A program made the position numbers and the translations under genes. The notes beneath the pieces were generated by a model. The model was not told the DNA's origin and made no database searches. It saw only the letters and a list, made by a program, of their open reading frames with translations. From a virus, in the IMG/VR virus record IMGVR_UViG_3300031758_003960, positions 1-25,200 of that record: 25,200 nucleotides of DNA. One strand, 5' to 3'. This document shows positions 6,107 to 13,540 of this stretch, one piece after another. Numbering within the stretch: position 1 is the stretch's first letter; every line of letters starts with the position of its first letter.

Positions 6107-6558
6107 TTGGCTGTCTGCATTATTTTAGCGTATCTAGGATCTGAAGGTTGTATGAGTTCTTTGCCTATTTGTATTGGTTCTTGTTTAGTTGATGGGGTAA
6201 GTCTCTTAAGACCCAATGGCATTGGTGTCTGTGGTTTTTGTATAACGTTTATGCCACTACGTTTTAATCGATCAATAACATATTGTGTGACTTCCCAGCG
6301 TTTTTGTTCATTGCCAGTTTCACCTGATCTAGGTAATTGTGATGCTACGTATTGATCGGTTATTTGTGTGCCACTACTAGCCCGTTGAGCAATGATATCT
6401 GCAAATTTATCATACTTGGCCATAGTAGGATCGCCAGCAGTTTGTGGAGTCTTAAGGGCATTTTTCTGTCGGTCGTATGTTTGGACTGTTTGTGGAGCGA
6501 TAGCTCTGGCAATACCTTTTAAAAATCCCGCTTCATTGATAATTTCATTAATCTTCAT
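6103..6558 (-). CDS. Small basic phage protein of unknown function
   Basis: I start this gene at the ATG at 6558 (MKINEIINEAGFLKGIARAI), giving 151 residues. A longer reading to 6666 would overlap the upstream gene by 119 bases. The chosen start overlaps it by 11 bases and has GGAAG upstream. The N-terminus is a helix of the kind T4-like phages use on many small proteins (compare MKLFEIKQQ on the next gene). The rest is Gln/Thr/Pro-rich with a central helical segment (WEVTQYVIDRLKRSGINV). It overlaps the ligase-like gene by 4 bases (ATGA), so the two are probably translated together. Function is not recognised. Confidence 0.75.
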   Translation of the reverse strand: MKINEIINEAGFLKGIARAIAPQTVQTYDRQKNALKTPQTAGDPTMAKYDKFADIIAQRASSGTQITDQYVASQLPRSGETGNEQKRWEVTQYVIDRLKRSGINVIQKPQTPMPLGLKRLTPSTKQEPIQIGKELIQPSDPRYAKIMQTAK

Positions 6559-6796
6559 CTTTGATCTTCCTAATGCCGCGAGCAAATTTAGCAGGATCTT
6601 GACCCTTGATAGCATTAAGAAGACGACGCTCAAGCTCAAGAGCTTGTTCGGCATCATAGTTTTCACGGATATACTTGATTAGATTAATAGCACCATTGAT
6701 GATGTTATTGGCACGGGACTCTAGGAGGTTATCCTTGTCTTTGTGCGTGAGTAATTCGTCAAGCTCTGTAAGTATGCTACGGGTGCGTTTCTGCAC
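6548..6796 (-). CDS. Small helical phage protein of unknown function (GTG start)
   Basis: This 82-residue protein begins MQKRTRSILTELDELLTHKD. It is all-helical and charged, with a basic end (KFARGIRKIKDED). The GTG at 6796 is chosen because GGAG lies 8 bases before it and a late box (GATAAATA, 6818-6825) is just upstream. It is the first gene of a three-gene unit ending at the 4852-4881 terminator. Function is not recognised. Confidence 0.75.
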   Translation of the reverse strand: MQKRTRSILTELDELLTHKDKDNLLESRANNIINGAINLIKYIRENYDAEQALELERRLLNAIKGQDPAKFARGIRKIKDED

Positions 6797-6817
6797 AGTT
6801 TAGACTCCAATTTAGTA

Positions 6818-6825
6818 TATTTATC
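6818..6825 (-). promoter_or_regulatory. T4-type late promoter box GATAAATA
   Basis: The minus strand reads CTTCGATAAATATACTAAA, matching TATAAATA at seven of eight positions. The same CGATAAATATACTAAA string occurs before the tail gene at 18711. It serves the unit 6796-4877. Confidence 0.75.
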
Positions 6826-6830
6826 GAAGA

Positions 6831-7970
6831 TTAAAATAATAACATCGCAAATTCTGGACATAATTTCTCAAAACTTGTATTTCTAATTTTATCAAGTTTA
6901 TCGATATATTCCAAAAATTTACCGTGATCATCATCGCTTTCTTTTAAAGAATAGACTAAATCCAATAACATTGGATAACTTTTAAATTTTTCTATTAATT
7001 TAGATTTACATGCACTTGATATATGATCGATCGCACAATCGCCGATGGCTTTTTGAAATATCAGTTTGGTATTATCACCCAATCGATTAGCATTAAAGGC
7101 AGATTGATGCCAGTCAACTAACTCATTTAGATAGTATAAATTTAAATATCCCCATGTACAATTAACGTTGAATAGATGATTTACAGGCATATTATCGATA
7201 TACCAATTGAGATTGCTTGTTACTTCAGACCAATTTGCACCTGTGCGTTGATAGTTAAATCGTTCGCCAATATCATCGATACTAAAATATAATTCAACTA
7301 ATTGACATTCACTCCATATTTCTAATACTCGATCGGATACTCTTGTAGTTCCATTAACGTTATAACATATACGCAGATCTGCTAACCCTTTAACAGATTT
7401 AATTTGCTCTAATAGATCTATGTGTGTAGTGGATAATAAAGGATCCCCGCCACCATGAAAATGAATATTTTTTATTTCTGATAAAACTGCTGGGTTATTT
7501 AATTTAATTTGATTAAATTTTTCATGTTTAAATTTGATAATATCTGTCTGGGGATAAATTTTCTCATAATCTGATATCCACGCGGTGCTATTATTTGGTC
7601 CGCATATTATGCATTTTAAATTACATAAATTACCTACACTGTAGTCAATGCTGACTGGGCTTGTTAGATTGATGTTAGTGTCTTTTCTGTATTGCTCGTA
7701 TAGTTCTTTAGAACTTAAACGTCTGCTTTTAAGACCGTGAGTTTCTTCATGGTAACATCTATGGCATTGGGGAATTGGTTGATCATTCTCTACTAATTTT
7801 TTTAATTCCTGATGTTCTGGGCTATCCCATACTTCCGATATATCTAATCTATCAGATGTTTTTATAAATCCGTCGAAATACGAGCAGGGATTGTATGCAA
7901 TTTTGCCGTTTGCAGACCAAATGGCGAGATTTTTATAAATCTCATAGCAGAAATATTTTTTATTCTGCAT
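6831..7970 (-). CDS. Radical SAM enzyme with N-terminal twitch cysteines
   Basis: This 379-residue protein has the radical SAM motif CNLKCIIC (C116, C120, C123). Instead of a C-terminal auxiliary domain it has four cysteines before the core (C8, C29, C69, C72, the last two in CHRCYHEE). That matches the N-terminal-twitch type of radical SAM protein. The SAM-contact motif is HGGGDPLL (172-179), with Asp where Glu is usual in GGEP. A conserved SIDD strand follows later (about 236-239). The substrate is unknown. The gene overlaps the SDR-like gene upstream by 11 bases. It is visibly AT-richer than its neighbours (15 G/C in bases 6841-6900), which suggests recent acquisition. It is one of three radical SAM genes here, and resembles the one at 20804-22300 in layout. 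Confidence 0.9.
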   Translation of the reverse strand: MQNKKYFCYEIYKNLAIWSANGKIAYNPCSYFDGFIKTSDRLDISEVWDSPEHQELKKLVENDQPIPQCHRCYHEETHGLKSRRLSSKELYEQYRKDTNINLTSPVSIDYSVGNLCNLKCIICGPNNSTAWISDYEKIYPQTDIIKFKHEKFNQIKLNNPAVLSEIKNIHFHGGGDPLLSTTHIDLLEQIKSVKGLADLRICYNVNGTTRVSDRVLEIWSECQLVELYFSIDDIGERFNYQRTGANWSEVTSNLNWYIDNMPVNHLFNVNCTWGYLNLYYLNELVDWHQSAFNANRLGDNTKLIFQKAIGDCAIDHISSACKSKLIEKFKSYPMLLDLVYSLKESDDDHGKFLEYIDKLDKIRNTSFEKLCPEFAMLLF

Positions 7971-7972
7971 TA
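7960..7972 (-). repeat. 13-bp direct repeat, downstream copy, at SDR/radical SAM junction
   Basis: The minus strand reads TAATGCAGAATAA, which contains the last codons of the SDR gene (NAE-stop) and the first of the radical SAM gene (MQN). An identical copy lies at 8483-8495. Confidence 0.9.
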
Positions 7973-8493
7973 AGTTTTTCTATGCCAATTATTGGTATAT
8001 TAACTTTACTGTCTAATATCCACTTAATCGCATTGGCTATTTCGATTGTATCTAACCAGTCAGTGTGTTCCTGTTTACCATCATTCAATCCGCCCACAGT
8101 TATGTGTGTAGTTTTAAATTTACCAGAACACATGCTTAAACTCATATCTCTAAGGGCACGTTTTTGCACACTGTATAAGGGAAAAAAACTATTACGACCT
8201 TCATACTCCGCTGTGCTACCTACGTTAAAAACATAGCCTTCTGTCCAAAGTTCACGAGTAATTTCTAAGATTTTTTGTTGGGCACCACCTGATATAAAAC
8301 TGCTGTTGATTAATACATTATAATTTACAATATTTTTCTTAAAATGCTCCTCATCAGATAATTCCCACATTCTTAAATCATATCCTGTTGTTCGGCAGGC
8401 AAAATCAGCTGAGGGAAATACTTGTTTAATAGCACGAGCAACAGTAAAGTCTTGAGGATTTCCGGTGCATAGTATTTTATAATTATTCTGCAT
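7960..8493 (-). CDS. SDR-like (Rossmann-fold) protein, possible oxidoreductase
   Basis: This 177-residue protein resembles a short-chain dehydrogenase/reductase. A first beta strand and glycine turn is YKILCTGNPQDF (5-16), VLINSS lies at 60-65, VGST at 91-94 (candidate catalytic Ser93), and YSVQK at 107-111 gives the YxxxK catalytic pair. ITVGGLNDG (131-139) sits where SDRs have their PG-loop. It is shorter than the usual 240-260 residues, and the cofactor loop lacks the normal TGxxxGxG pattern, so activity and cofactor are uncertain. It overlaps gp41 by 11 bases upstream and the radical SAM gene by 11 bases downstream; both overlaps contain the same 13-bp sequence. Joint action with the radical SAM enzyme is inferred from the coupling. 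Confidence 0.75.
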   Translation of the reverse strand: MQNNYKILCTGNPQDFTVARAIKQVFPSADFACRTTGYDLRMWELSDEEHFKKNIVNYNVLINSSFISGGAQQKILEITRELWTEGYVFNVGSTAEYEGRNSFFPLYSVQKRALRDMSLSMCSGKFKTTHITVGGLNDGKQEHTDWLDTIEIANAIKWILDSKVNIPIIGIEKLNAE

Positions 8494-8495
8494 TA
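8483..8495 (-). repeat. 13-bp direct repeat, upstream copy, at gp41/SDR junction
   Basis: The sequence TAATGCAGAATAA occurs again here, with the same NAE-stop/MQN reading. The copies are 523 bases apart. Confidence 0.9.
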
Positions 8496-9877
8496 TTCTT
8501 AAGTCCAGCTAGCATACTTTTTAATTTACTACTGTCCACACCGGCCTGTATCTTGGGAGAATCTTCTGATGGTGTTACACTACTGCCTGTTTTGATCTGG
8601 CTTAAGATGTTTGTTGCTCCAACTCCACGTAGGCCGCTTTCCTGTGCCTCTTCACCTGGATCAGTGATGCGCAGAGTTTCTAAATCATACTCTAGATCCA
8701 CCTTCATGCCTACGCCACTTGAACTACGTGTCTTCATAAGTTGTAGTTGATAGCGACCACGCTCACGCATAGCACGGCTTGTAAAGATACCAAACACGTT
8801 GTCTGCTGTGTTAATCTTACTCAAGCCACCTGCGATATGGCTATGATCAAATTCGATTTCTTCTACTGCACCACGATTCAACTGTGATGCTGTGATCATT
8901 AAAATGTTAAGTTCTTTAGCTAGATTACGTAGTTCTTCTGATACATATTTGTCTTTGACAAACAGATCATTTGGACTGACTTTAGCACTGACCGGCATGA
9001 CCAAATCTAAATAGTCTACCATGATAAAATCTAATTTTTTACCTGTCTGTATCTGTAATTCTTTAAGATAACTACGTATCTGATTTACGTTTGATTGTGC
9101 TGGCATATACTTGATACGCAGGCTACCTGACTTTTTACCAGTCATCTTGATCTTCATCTCAACAGTGTCTAATTCTTTAAACACTTCTTTAGTTGAAACG
9201 TTGGCTACCATACTATCCATACGCATAGCACAAAGTCCTTCACTCAACTCTAGACTTAGATATACGCCGTTGAGTCCCTGTGTAACCCAATTGATACTGA
9301 TGTTCTGCATGAACAGACTTTTACCTGAACCAGATCCACCCGCAAAGATGTTTAGTTCACCACGGTTCATACCACCAAACAAACGCTTGTCTAAAGTTGG
9401 CCAACCTGTTGATACTTGTCCGTTGTTGCTCTTGATTGCCATCAAACGAGCTCTAGGATCTTCAAAGTATTCTGTGCCCAAATCTTTCGTCAGACTGATC
9501 TGCACTGCATCTTTGATCAGTTTCTCTACAGGGTCATACTCACCCTTTTCCAACATGTCTGCAGCTTTAAGGATAGCACGTTCTAGTTCATTACGTTTGG
9601 TAAAGCCTTCAAACTCTGCCAAGAACCAACTGTAGTGATCTTCTGACAGGTCTGGCACGTGTTTGCATTCAACCCCTGTGACTGCCTTGACCTGTTCAGC
9701 AGTGGGCATGGCTTTGTGATCATCTGTGTGTGTTTTGATAAACTTAGCTACATCACGTAAGGACCTATCAAAGTTTTCTGGATTATAGATGTTCTGCACA
9801 CGCACATAACTCTGTGCGTCTTGTAGCATCATTTCTAAAAATAGTTTCTGTAGTTCTGGAGAGTATTCTTTTGTCAT
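8483..9877 (-). CDS. 41: Replicative DNA helicase (T4 gp41/DnaB type)
   Basis: This 464-residue protein is a hexameric RecA-fold helicase that unwinds DNA 5'-3' at the replication fork and works with the gp61 primase. The N-terminal domain covers about 1-140. The ATPase domain begins at GGMNRGELNIF, with Walker A AGGSGSGKS at 179-187. Walker B is FIMVDYLD at 284-291, and the ASQLNRG segment (about 335) is a typical DnaB motif. T4 gp41 is 475 residues, so this is full length. It follows the primase gene after 6 bases. A TATAAT box with a TTGAAT -35 at 17-bp spacing ends 9 bases before its ATG, but lies inside the end of the primase gene. The C-terminal codons form part of a 13-bp repeat shared with the next junction. 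Confidence 0.96.
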   Translation of the reverse strand: MTKEYSPELQKLFLEMMLQDAQSYVRVQNIYNPENFDRSLRDVAKFIKTHTDDHKAMPTAEQVKAVTGVECKHVPDLSEDHYSWFLAEFEGFTKRNELERAILKAADMLEKGEYDPVEKLIKDAVQISLTKDLGTEYFEDPRARLMAIKSNNGQVSTGWPTLDKRLFGGMNRGELNIFAGGSGSGKSLFMQNISINWVTQGLNGVYLSLELSEGLCAMRMDSMVANVSTKEVFKELDTVEMKIKMTGKKSGSLRIKYMPAQSNVNQIRSYLKELQIQTGKKLDFIMVDYLDLVMPVSAKVSPNDLFVKDKYVSEELRNLAKELNILMITASQLNRGAVEEIEFDHSHIAGGLSKINTADNVFGIFTSRAMRERGRYQLQLMKTRSSSGVGMKVDLEYDLETLRITDPGEEAQESGLRGVGATNILSQIKTGSSVTPSEDSPKIQAGVDSSKLKSMLAGLKNNAE

Positions 9878-9883
9878 ATATAG

Positions 9884-10915
9884 TTAATTATACAGTTTCT
9901 TTTTCATCAATTCAATCTTGAGTTTGCTCGTCTGTTTGCTGTCTAAGATAGACTTTAGCACAAACAACTTGCCATATTTACATACTGCTTCATTGATGTC
10001 TTTTGAAGTTTCTAACCATACAGGAAAACTTACACTCCATCCGTATTCTATAGCATTGTTAATCATCCGAGCACCAGCACGATCCTTGTCTGCTACTACG
10101 ATAACTTCACGACCTAATGATTCAATTATATCTGCTTGTGTTTCATTACATTCATTGTTCAGCACTGCTACCCCATCTACGCTCATCGCATCAAACGGTC
10201 CTTCACAGACTATGACAAATTTGCTGTCTACCAGTTGATTGTTCATGTTAAAAACAAAGTTGGGTTCATAGTGACTATAGTATTTTGGTTTAACTCCATC
10301 AGCAAATGCTCTTGATGTATAGCCAATGGTCCGACCTTGCCAAATACAGGGGATAATCACACGCTGATGTAGGCTATGATCTGTTGAGTCAGTCCAAAGA
10401 AAATCATATTTTTGTAAATCAATTTTACGATTTTTAACATAGTCAACTGCCGAATTTAATAGTCCAGGAACATTTTGAAAGTTATCCAAGATATGAAATG
10501 ACAAGAACTGTTGGAAACTTATAGCACCTTCTGGTAAGTCACGGGCTTTGAATTCAATACGTTCTTCTTCATCTTCCTGTTTAACCTCTTCAGGATTAAC
10601 CAATTTACGGACACGTATTGCTTCAATAACCAACCGTTTGATGTCTGTGTCATCTGCACCTAACCATTTTAATAACTTACGGAATTTAAATGTTAAGTGT
10701 CGACCAGGTTGATATGATGCTTTGAAGTTACAGTTGAAACAGTGATAGCTGACACTGCCATCTGGATTGGCAGTCAAGCCACCACGACCACGGGTATCTG
10801 CTGTTTCACCGTTATGATGACAGCAAGGTGCGTTGAAGCTGGTCCAACCACTGGGTGTGGTCTTCTTCTTAGCTGGTAATATGCTTTTTATAAAGTCTGA
10901 GATAATGTTCAGCAT
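9884..10915 (-). CDS. 61: DNA primase (T4 gp61 type)
   Basis: This 343-residue protein makes the short RNA primers for lagging-strand synthesis. An N-terminal zinc ribbon is visible: CCHH at 31-34, then CFNC at 59-62. The TOPRIM catalytic core follows: E238 in VCEGPFDAMSVDG and D276/D278 in VVADKDRAGARM. T4 gp61 is 342 residues. It is next to the helicase gene, as in T4, and the two proteins form the primosome. Its ATG is preceded by a near-consensus sigma70-type promoter whose -10 box ends just 6 bases upstream, so the mRNA should be leaderless. Confidence 0.95.
   Translation of the reverse strand: MLNIISDFIKSILPAKKKTTPSGWTSFNAPCCHHNGETADTRGRGGLTANPDGSVSYHCFNCNFKASYQPGRHLTFKFRKLLKWLGADDTDIKRLVIEAIRVRKLVNPEEVKQEDEEERIEFKARDLPEGAISFQQFLSFHILDNFQNVPGLLNSAVDYVKNRKIDLQKYDFLWTDSTDHSLHQRVIIPCIWQGRTIGYTSRAFADGVKPKYYSHYEPNFVFNMNNQLVDSKFVIVCEGPFDAMSVDGVAVLNNECNETQADIIESLGREVIVVADKDRAGARMINNAIEYGWSVSFPVWLETSKDINEAVCKYGKLFVLKSILDSKQTSKLKIELMKKKLYN
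9887..9915 (-). promoter_or_regulatory. Possible sigma70-type promoter before gp41
   Basis: The minus strand has TTGAAT, 17 bases, then TATAAT, and the gp41 ATG 9 bases later. It overlaps the end of the primase coding sequence, where TATAAT also encodes Tyr-Asn, so it could be chance. Confidence 0.35.
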
Positions 10916-10921
10916 ACTAAT

Positions 10922-10950
10922 ATTATACGCTGATTTTTTGGTTAGATCAA
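10922..10950 (-). promoter_or_regulatory. Sigma70-type promoter for primase-helicase unit
   Basis: The minus strand has TTGATC, a 17-base spacer and a perfect TATAAT, in the gap between the adhesin and the primase genes. The ATG begins 6 bases after the -10 box, which is where transcription should start. This is likely a host-polymerase promoter that turns on replication genes. Confidence 0.75.
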
Positions 10951-10960
10951 GAGTTTTTGA

Positions 10961-11653
10961 CTAGAGACCGTAGGTGGCCTTAGTATTGTTGTAATTTTGT
11001 AGTACCTCACCAGCTGTAAGCGCACGATTATATATGTGTACCTGCCCAATCCTACCTCGGAGCAGATTGCCAGCACCAAATGCGGCTAAGTTCGTAGAAC
11101 CGTTGCCTGAGTGTGCTGTTTTGTTAGCAGTGTATGTGCTGTCCTGGGCACCATTTAAATAGAGAGTCATGCCGACAGTAGTATTAAAAGTCAGAACCGC
11201 ATAATACCAAGTGCTGAGACTGAGATTAGCAGTACTAGGATAGGCAGTATAAACACCCCAATTGGCATGGCCACAATACAATTTTTGAGTACTGGCCATA
11301 AACATAAAATGTCCGCCTGTGTCACTGCTGACTAAATTATTATCATTAAAACCATTAAGATAAAACCAAACGGATTTAGTATAATTTGTAGTTGGTACTA
11401 CTCCTGTTTTAGAACCTGTACCGTATTGTGTTGTTCCGTTGAAGGTAAAATAACTTGGCGAGCCTAATGTATATGTCGGACTATTGACTAAAGTTATATT
11501 TGCTGTGTTAGGCGAACTATCTGCCCAATTAGTGCCAGAACCGCTGTAGGACACTGAATCTAGCCACATGGTCAAATTGGCCTGCAAAATACCCGTAGGA
11601 GTGCTGCCGTCTTTAATCGTTCCACCAAGAATTGTTCCGCCAATGATCTGCAT
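10961..11653 (-). CDS. LamG/concanavalin-like adhesin with shared N-terminal tag
   Basis: This 230-residue protein has a jelly-roll lectin domain of the LamG/concanavalin A type at about 25-225. Typical signs are FTFNGTTQYGTGS, KSVWFYLNGF, WYYAVLTFNTTVGMTLYLNG, and the end GRIGQVHIYNRALTAGEV followed by the LQNYNNTK tail. Such domains bind sugars, so this is a likely receptor-binding part at the fibre tip. The first 13 residues (MQIIGGTILGGTI) share the pattern MxIxGxTxxGxxI with the next two adhesins. It is the last gene of the fibre block and overlaps the glycine-rich adhesin by TAATG. It ends in YGL like the 242-residue paralogue. Confidence 0.88.
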   Translation of the reverse strand: MQIIGGTILGGTIKDGSTPTGILQANLTMWLDSVSYSGSGTNWADSSPNTANITLVNSPTYTLGSPSYFTFNGTTQYGTGSKTGVVPTTNYTKSVWFYLNGFNDNNLVSSDTGGHFMFMASTQKLYCGHANWGVYTAYPSTANLSLSTWYYAVLTFNTTVGMTLYLNGAQDSTYTANKTAHSGNGSTNLAAFGAGNLLRGRIGQVHIYNRALTAGEVLQNYNNTKATYGL

Positions 11654-12813
11654 TATAGTCTCACTATGCTGATATAACCAGCGGTGTTATTATAGAAGCC
11701 TAGGTTAGTGATAGCTGCACCATTGAATGTGCTGTCACGATCAAATTGTCCGTCACTGGTCGCTACACTGGTAGCATTTGCATCAATATAGCTGCCGCCG
11801 CCGCCACCTGAATCTATAGCTGGGTTCGCACCACTGTAAGTACCACCACCACCTGAGTATCCACCTCCACCACCACCTGTGATTGGACCGGCGCCGCCGC
11901 CTCCACCAAATCCACCAAAACTTGTAGCAGGTGGGGGGTAGGCCGTAGCACTTATACCCCCCACTGCTTTGAATTGTATGCTGTTACCTGCTCCACCGCC
12001 CTGACCGCCACTGGTAAGGAAACTGGTATTACTTGACCAACCCGTGCCGGCATTCCAAACAAGGCCGTTGCCTGACCAACCACCGCCACCGCCACTGTCA
12101 TAGCCATTGTTGCTGATTGTGCCATTAACATTCACATGTGTATTACCACCTAGGCCATTTACGCCGCCAGGAGCACCCACACGATTTGCTGTAATAGTTG
12201 CTCCACCATTACCAGCACTATTGCCACCACGGCGAGTAGTTGTACCATATCCGCCCGGAAATATCACAGTGTTACTGCTCCAAGTTCCACAAGCACCACC
12301 GCCACCTGCTATCACCAACGGAGTGACATTAGCGAATCCCACGCTGGCGATGTTGCCTAACATGACAAAACTACCGCCACCGCCCCCTGGACTGCTGAAA
12401 CCTGTGGTAGAGGTATTGGCACTAGGCTGTCCTACTACCAAAGTAATCTTTTGTCCTCGCTGTAGATTAAACACACTGCTAATTACAGCACCACGTCCAA
12501 ATGCGTTGGATGCTAGAACATTACTGGTCCAACTGTTGGCTATACCGCTGCGACTACCTGCGGCTATGATCTGATAAGGTCCTGTGCGTGGAACAGTCCA
12601 GATTTGGAATCCACGCCAATCGTTAGGCACTGTGAAATATTCTGTATTGGTTATCCAAGTGTTGCCTGCATTGCTGTAGATATTATACAAGTTGCCCAAT
12701 GTAGGACCACCTGCACCAACGATGCTTGACGTAAAGGTAAAGGAACCAAATGGGTATAGATCGCTTTGATCGTATATGCTGGTACCGTAAATAGTTGCGC
12801 CTTGGATTATCAT
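11653..12813 (-). CDS. Glycine-rich adhesin, gp38-like in style
   Basis: This 386-residue protein begins with the shared tag (MIIQGATIYGTSI). Residues 20-95 look like a small beta domain (FTVPNDWRGFQIWTVP region). From about 110 to the end it is a series of glycine-rich segments separated by variable loops: PGGGGGSFVML, AGGGGACG, DSGGGGGWSG, FGGFGGGGGAG, GGGGGGYSGGGG and DSGGGGGSYIDA. This matches the glycine-rich family seen in ALK-type receptors (Pfam Gly_rich) and recalls the polyglycine sandwich of T-even adhesin gp38, in which loops between glycine strands bind the receptor. The exact relation to gp38 is not shown. It is coupled to both adhesin genes by ATGA and TAATG overlaps. Confidence 0.85.
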   Translation of the reverse strand: MIIQGATIYGTSIYDQSDLYPFGSFTFTSSIVGAGGPTLGNLYNIYSNAGNTWITNTEYFTVPNDWRGFQIWTVPRTGPYQIIAAGSRSGIANSWTSNVLASNAFGRGAVISSVFNLQRGQKITLVVGQPSANTSTTGFSSPGGGGGSFVMLGNIASVGFANVTPLVIAGGGGACGTWSSNTVIFPGGYGTTTRRGGNSAGNGGATITANRVGAPGGVNGLGGNTHVNVNGTISNNGYDSGGGGGWSGNGLVWNAGTGWSSNTSFLTSGGQGGGAGNSIQFKAVGGISATAYPPPATSFGGFGGGGGAGPITGGGGGGYSGGGGTYSGANPAIDSGGGGGSYIDANATSVATSDGQFDRDSTFNGAAITNLGFYNNTAGYISIVRL

Positions 12814-13538
12814 AATCCGTATAATCCTCTATTAGCATTGTAATTTTTTAGCACCTGTGCGTCAGACAGTGCGATGTTGTAAAGTCTAGTTATACCTATT
12901 CTACCATTGAACCATTGTGCATATTCGCCGCCATTATACGATCCAATATATAGATTAGCTGAGGTGTTGAGTATGCTTGAAAAACTGTGTGAAGTTGATC
13001 CTATACTACTTCCATTGATATATGTTTCTAAACTATTAGTTGCTATATTTTTCCAAACATAAACCACTTGCACCCAAGTGTTTAACACAGTTTGGTAGTT
13101 TGAACTGTTTACAACTGTTGTGCCATTACCAATTTGAGCATATACAATACCGGTGTTATTAGTTCTAATACTGTATGACACATCAGCTGACAGACCACCT
13201 GGATCAAATTTACCTAATATTACGCCAGCACTACCTGTTTTAAAAGCAGTAGTATTAAACCATGCTTCCATAGTCCAATCACCAGTGCCGGGTTCTAGTA
13301 AAGCATTGTCAGCAATGGTGACCTGTGACGAAGTTCCGTTATAATCAAAATAAGGGCTAGTGTAGGTAATGTTAGACATAGTACCGTTACGAGCATTGTC
13401 AGATAAGTCATATACTGTTGTACCTGAACCTGGATAACTTGAAATATTACTAGGGTCGTAATATAACACCAGTCCGTCAGTTACGTATCCAACATCAACT
13501 ATATAAGTGCCTGTGAGTGTTACGCCTGATATCAGCAT
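12810..13538 (-). CDS. LamG-type adhesin, paralogue of the 230-residue one
   Basis: This 242-residue protein has the shared tag (MLISGVTLTGTYI) and then a LamG domain at about 22-235. Its signs are GLVLYYDPSNISSY, YFDYNGTSSQVTI, WTMEAWFNT, WVQVVYVWKN and FNGRIGITRLYNIALSDAQV, with the end KNYNANRGLYGL. The domain probably binds a surface sugar. It differs from the other LamG adhesin through most of its length, so the pair may target different receptors. It starts 2 bases after the stop of the large fibre gene and overlaps the glycine-rich gene by ATGA. Confidence 0.88.
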   Translation of the reverse strand: MLISGVTLTGTYIVDVGYVTDGLVLYYDPSNISSYPGSGTTVYDLSDNARNGTMSNITYTSPYFDYNGTSSQVTIADNALLEPGTGDWTMEAWFNTTAFKTGSAGVILGKFDPGGLSADVSYSIRTNNTGIVYAQIGNGTTVVNSSNYQTVLNTWVQVVYVWKNIATNSLETYINGSSIGSTSHSFSSILNTSANLYIGSYNGGEYAQWFNGRIGITRLYNIALSDAQVLKNYNANRGLYGL

Positions 13539-13540
13539 GG

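Noticed and set aside
6559-6666. Upstream extension of the 151-residue gene (start at 6666)
   Set aside because: It would overlap the upstream gene by 119 bases, and the ATG at 6558 has a ribosome site and a typical phage start.
9111-9635. Plus-strand 174-residue ORF
   Set aside because: It lies opposite the gp41 ATPase domain and has no start signal or family features.
12107-12574. Plus-strand 155-residue proline-rich ORF
   Set aside because: It is the complement of the glycine codons of the glycine-rich adhesin; Pro-rich shadows are expected there.
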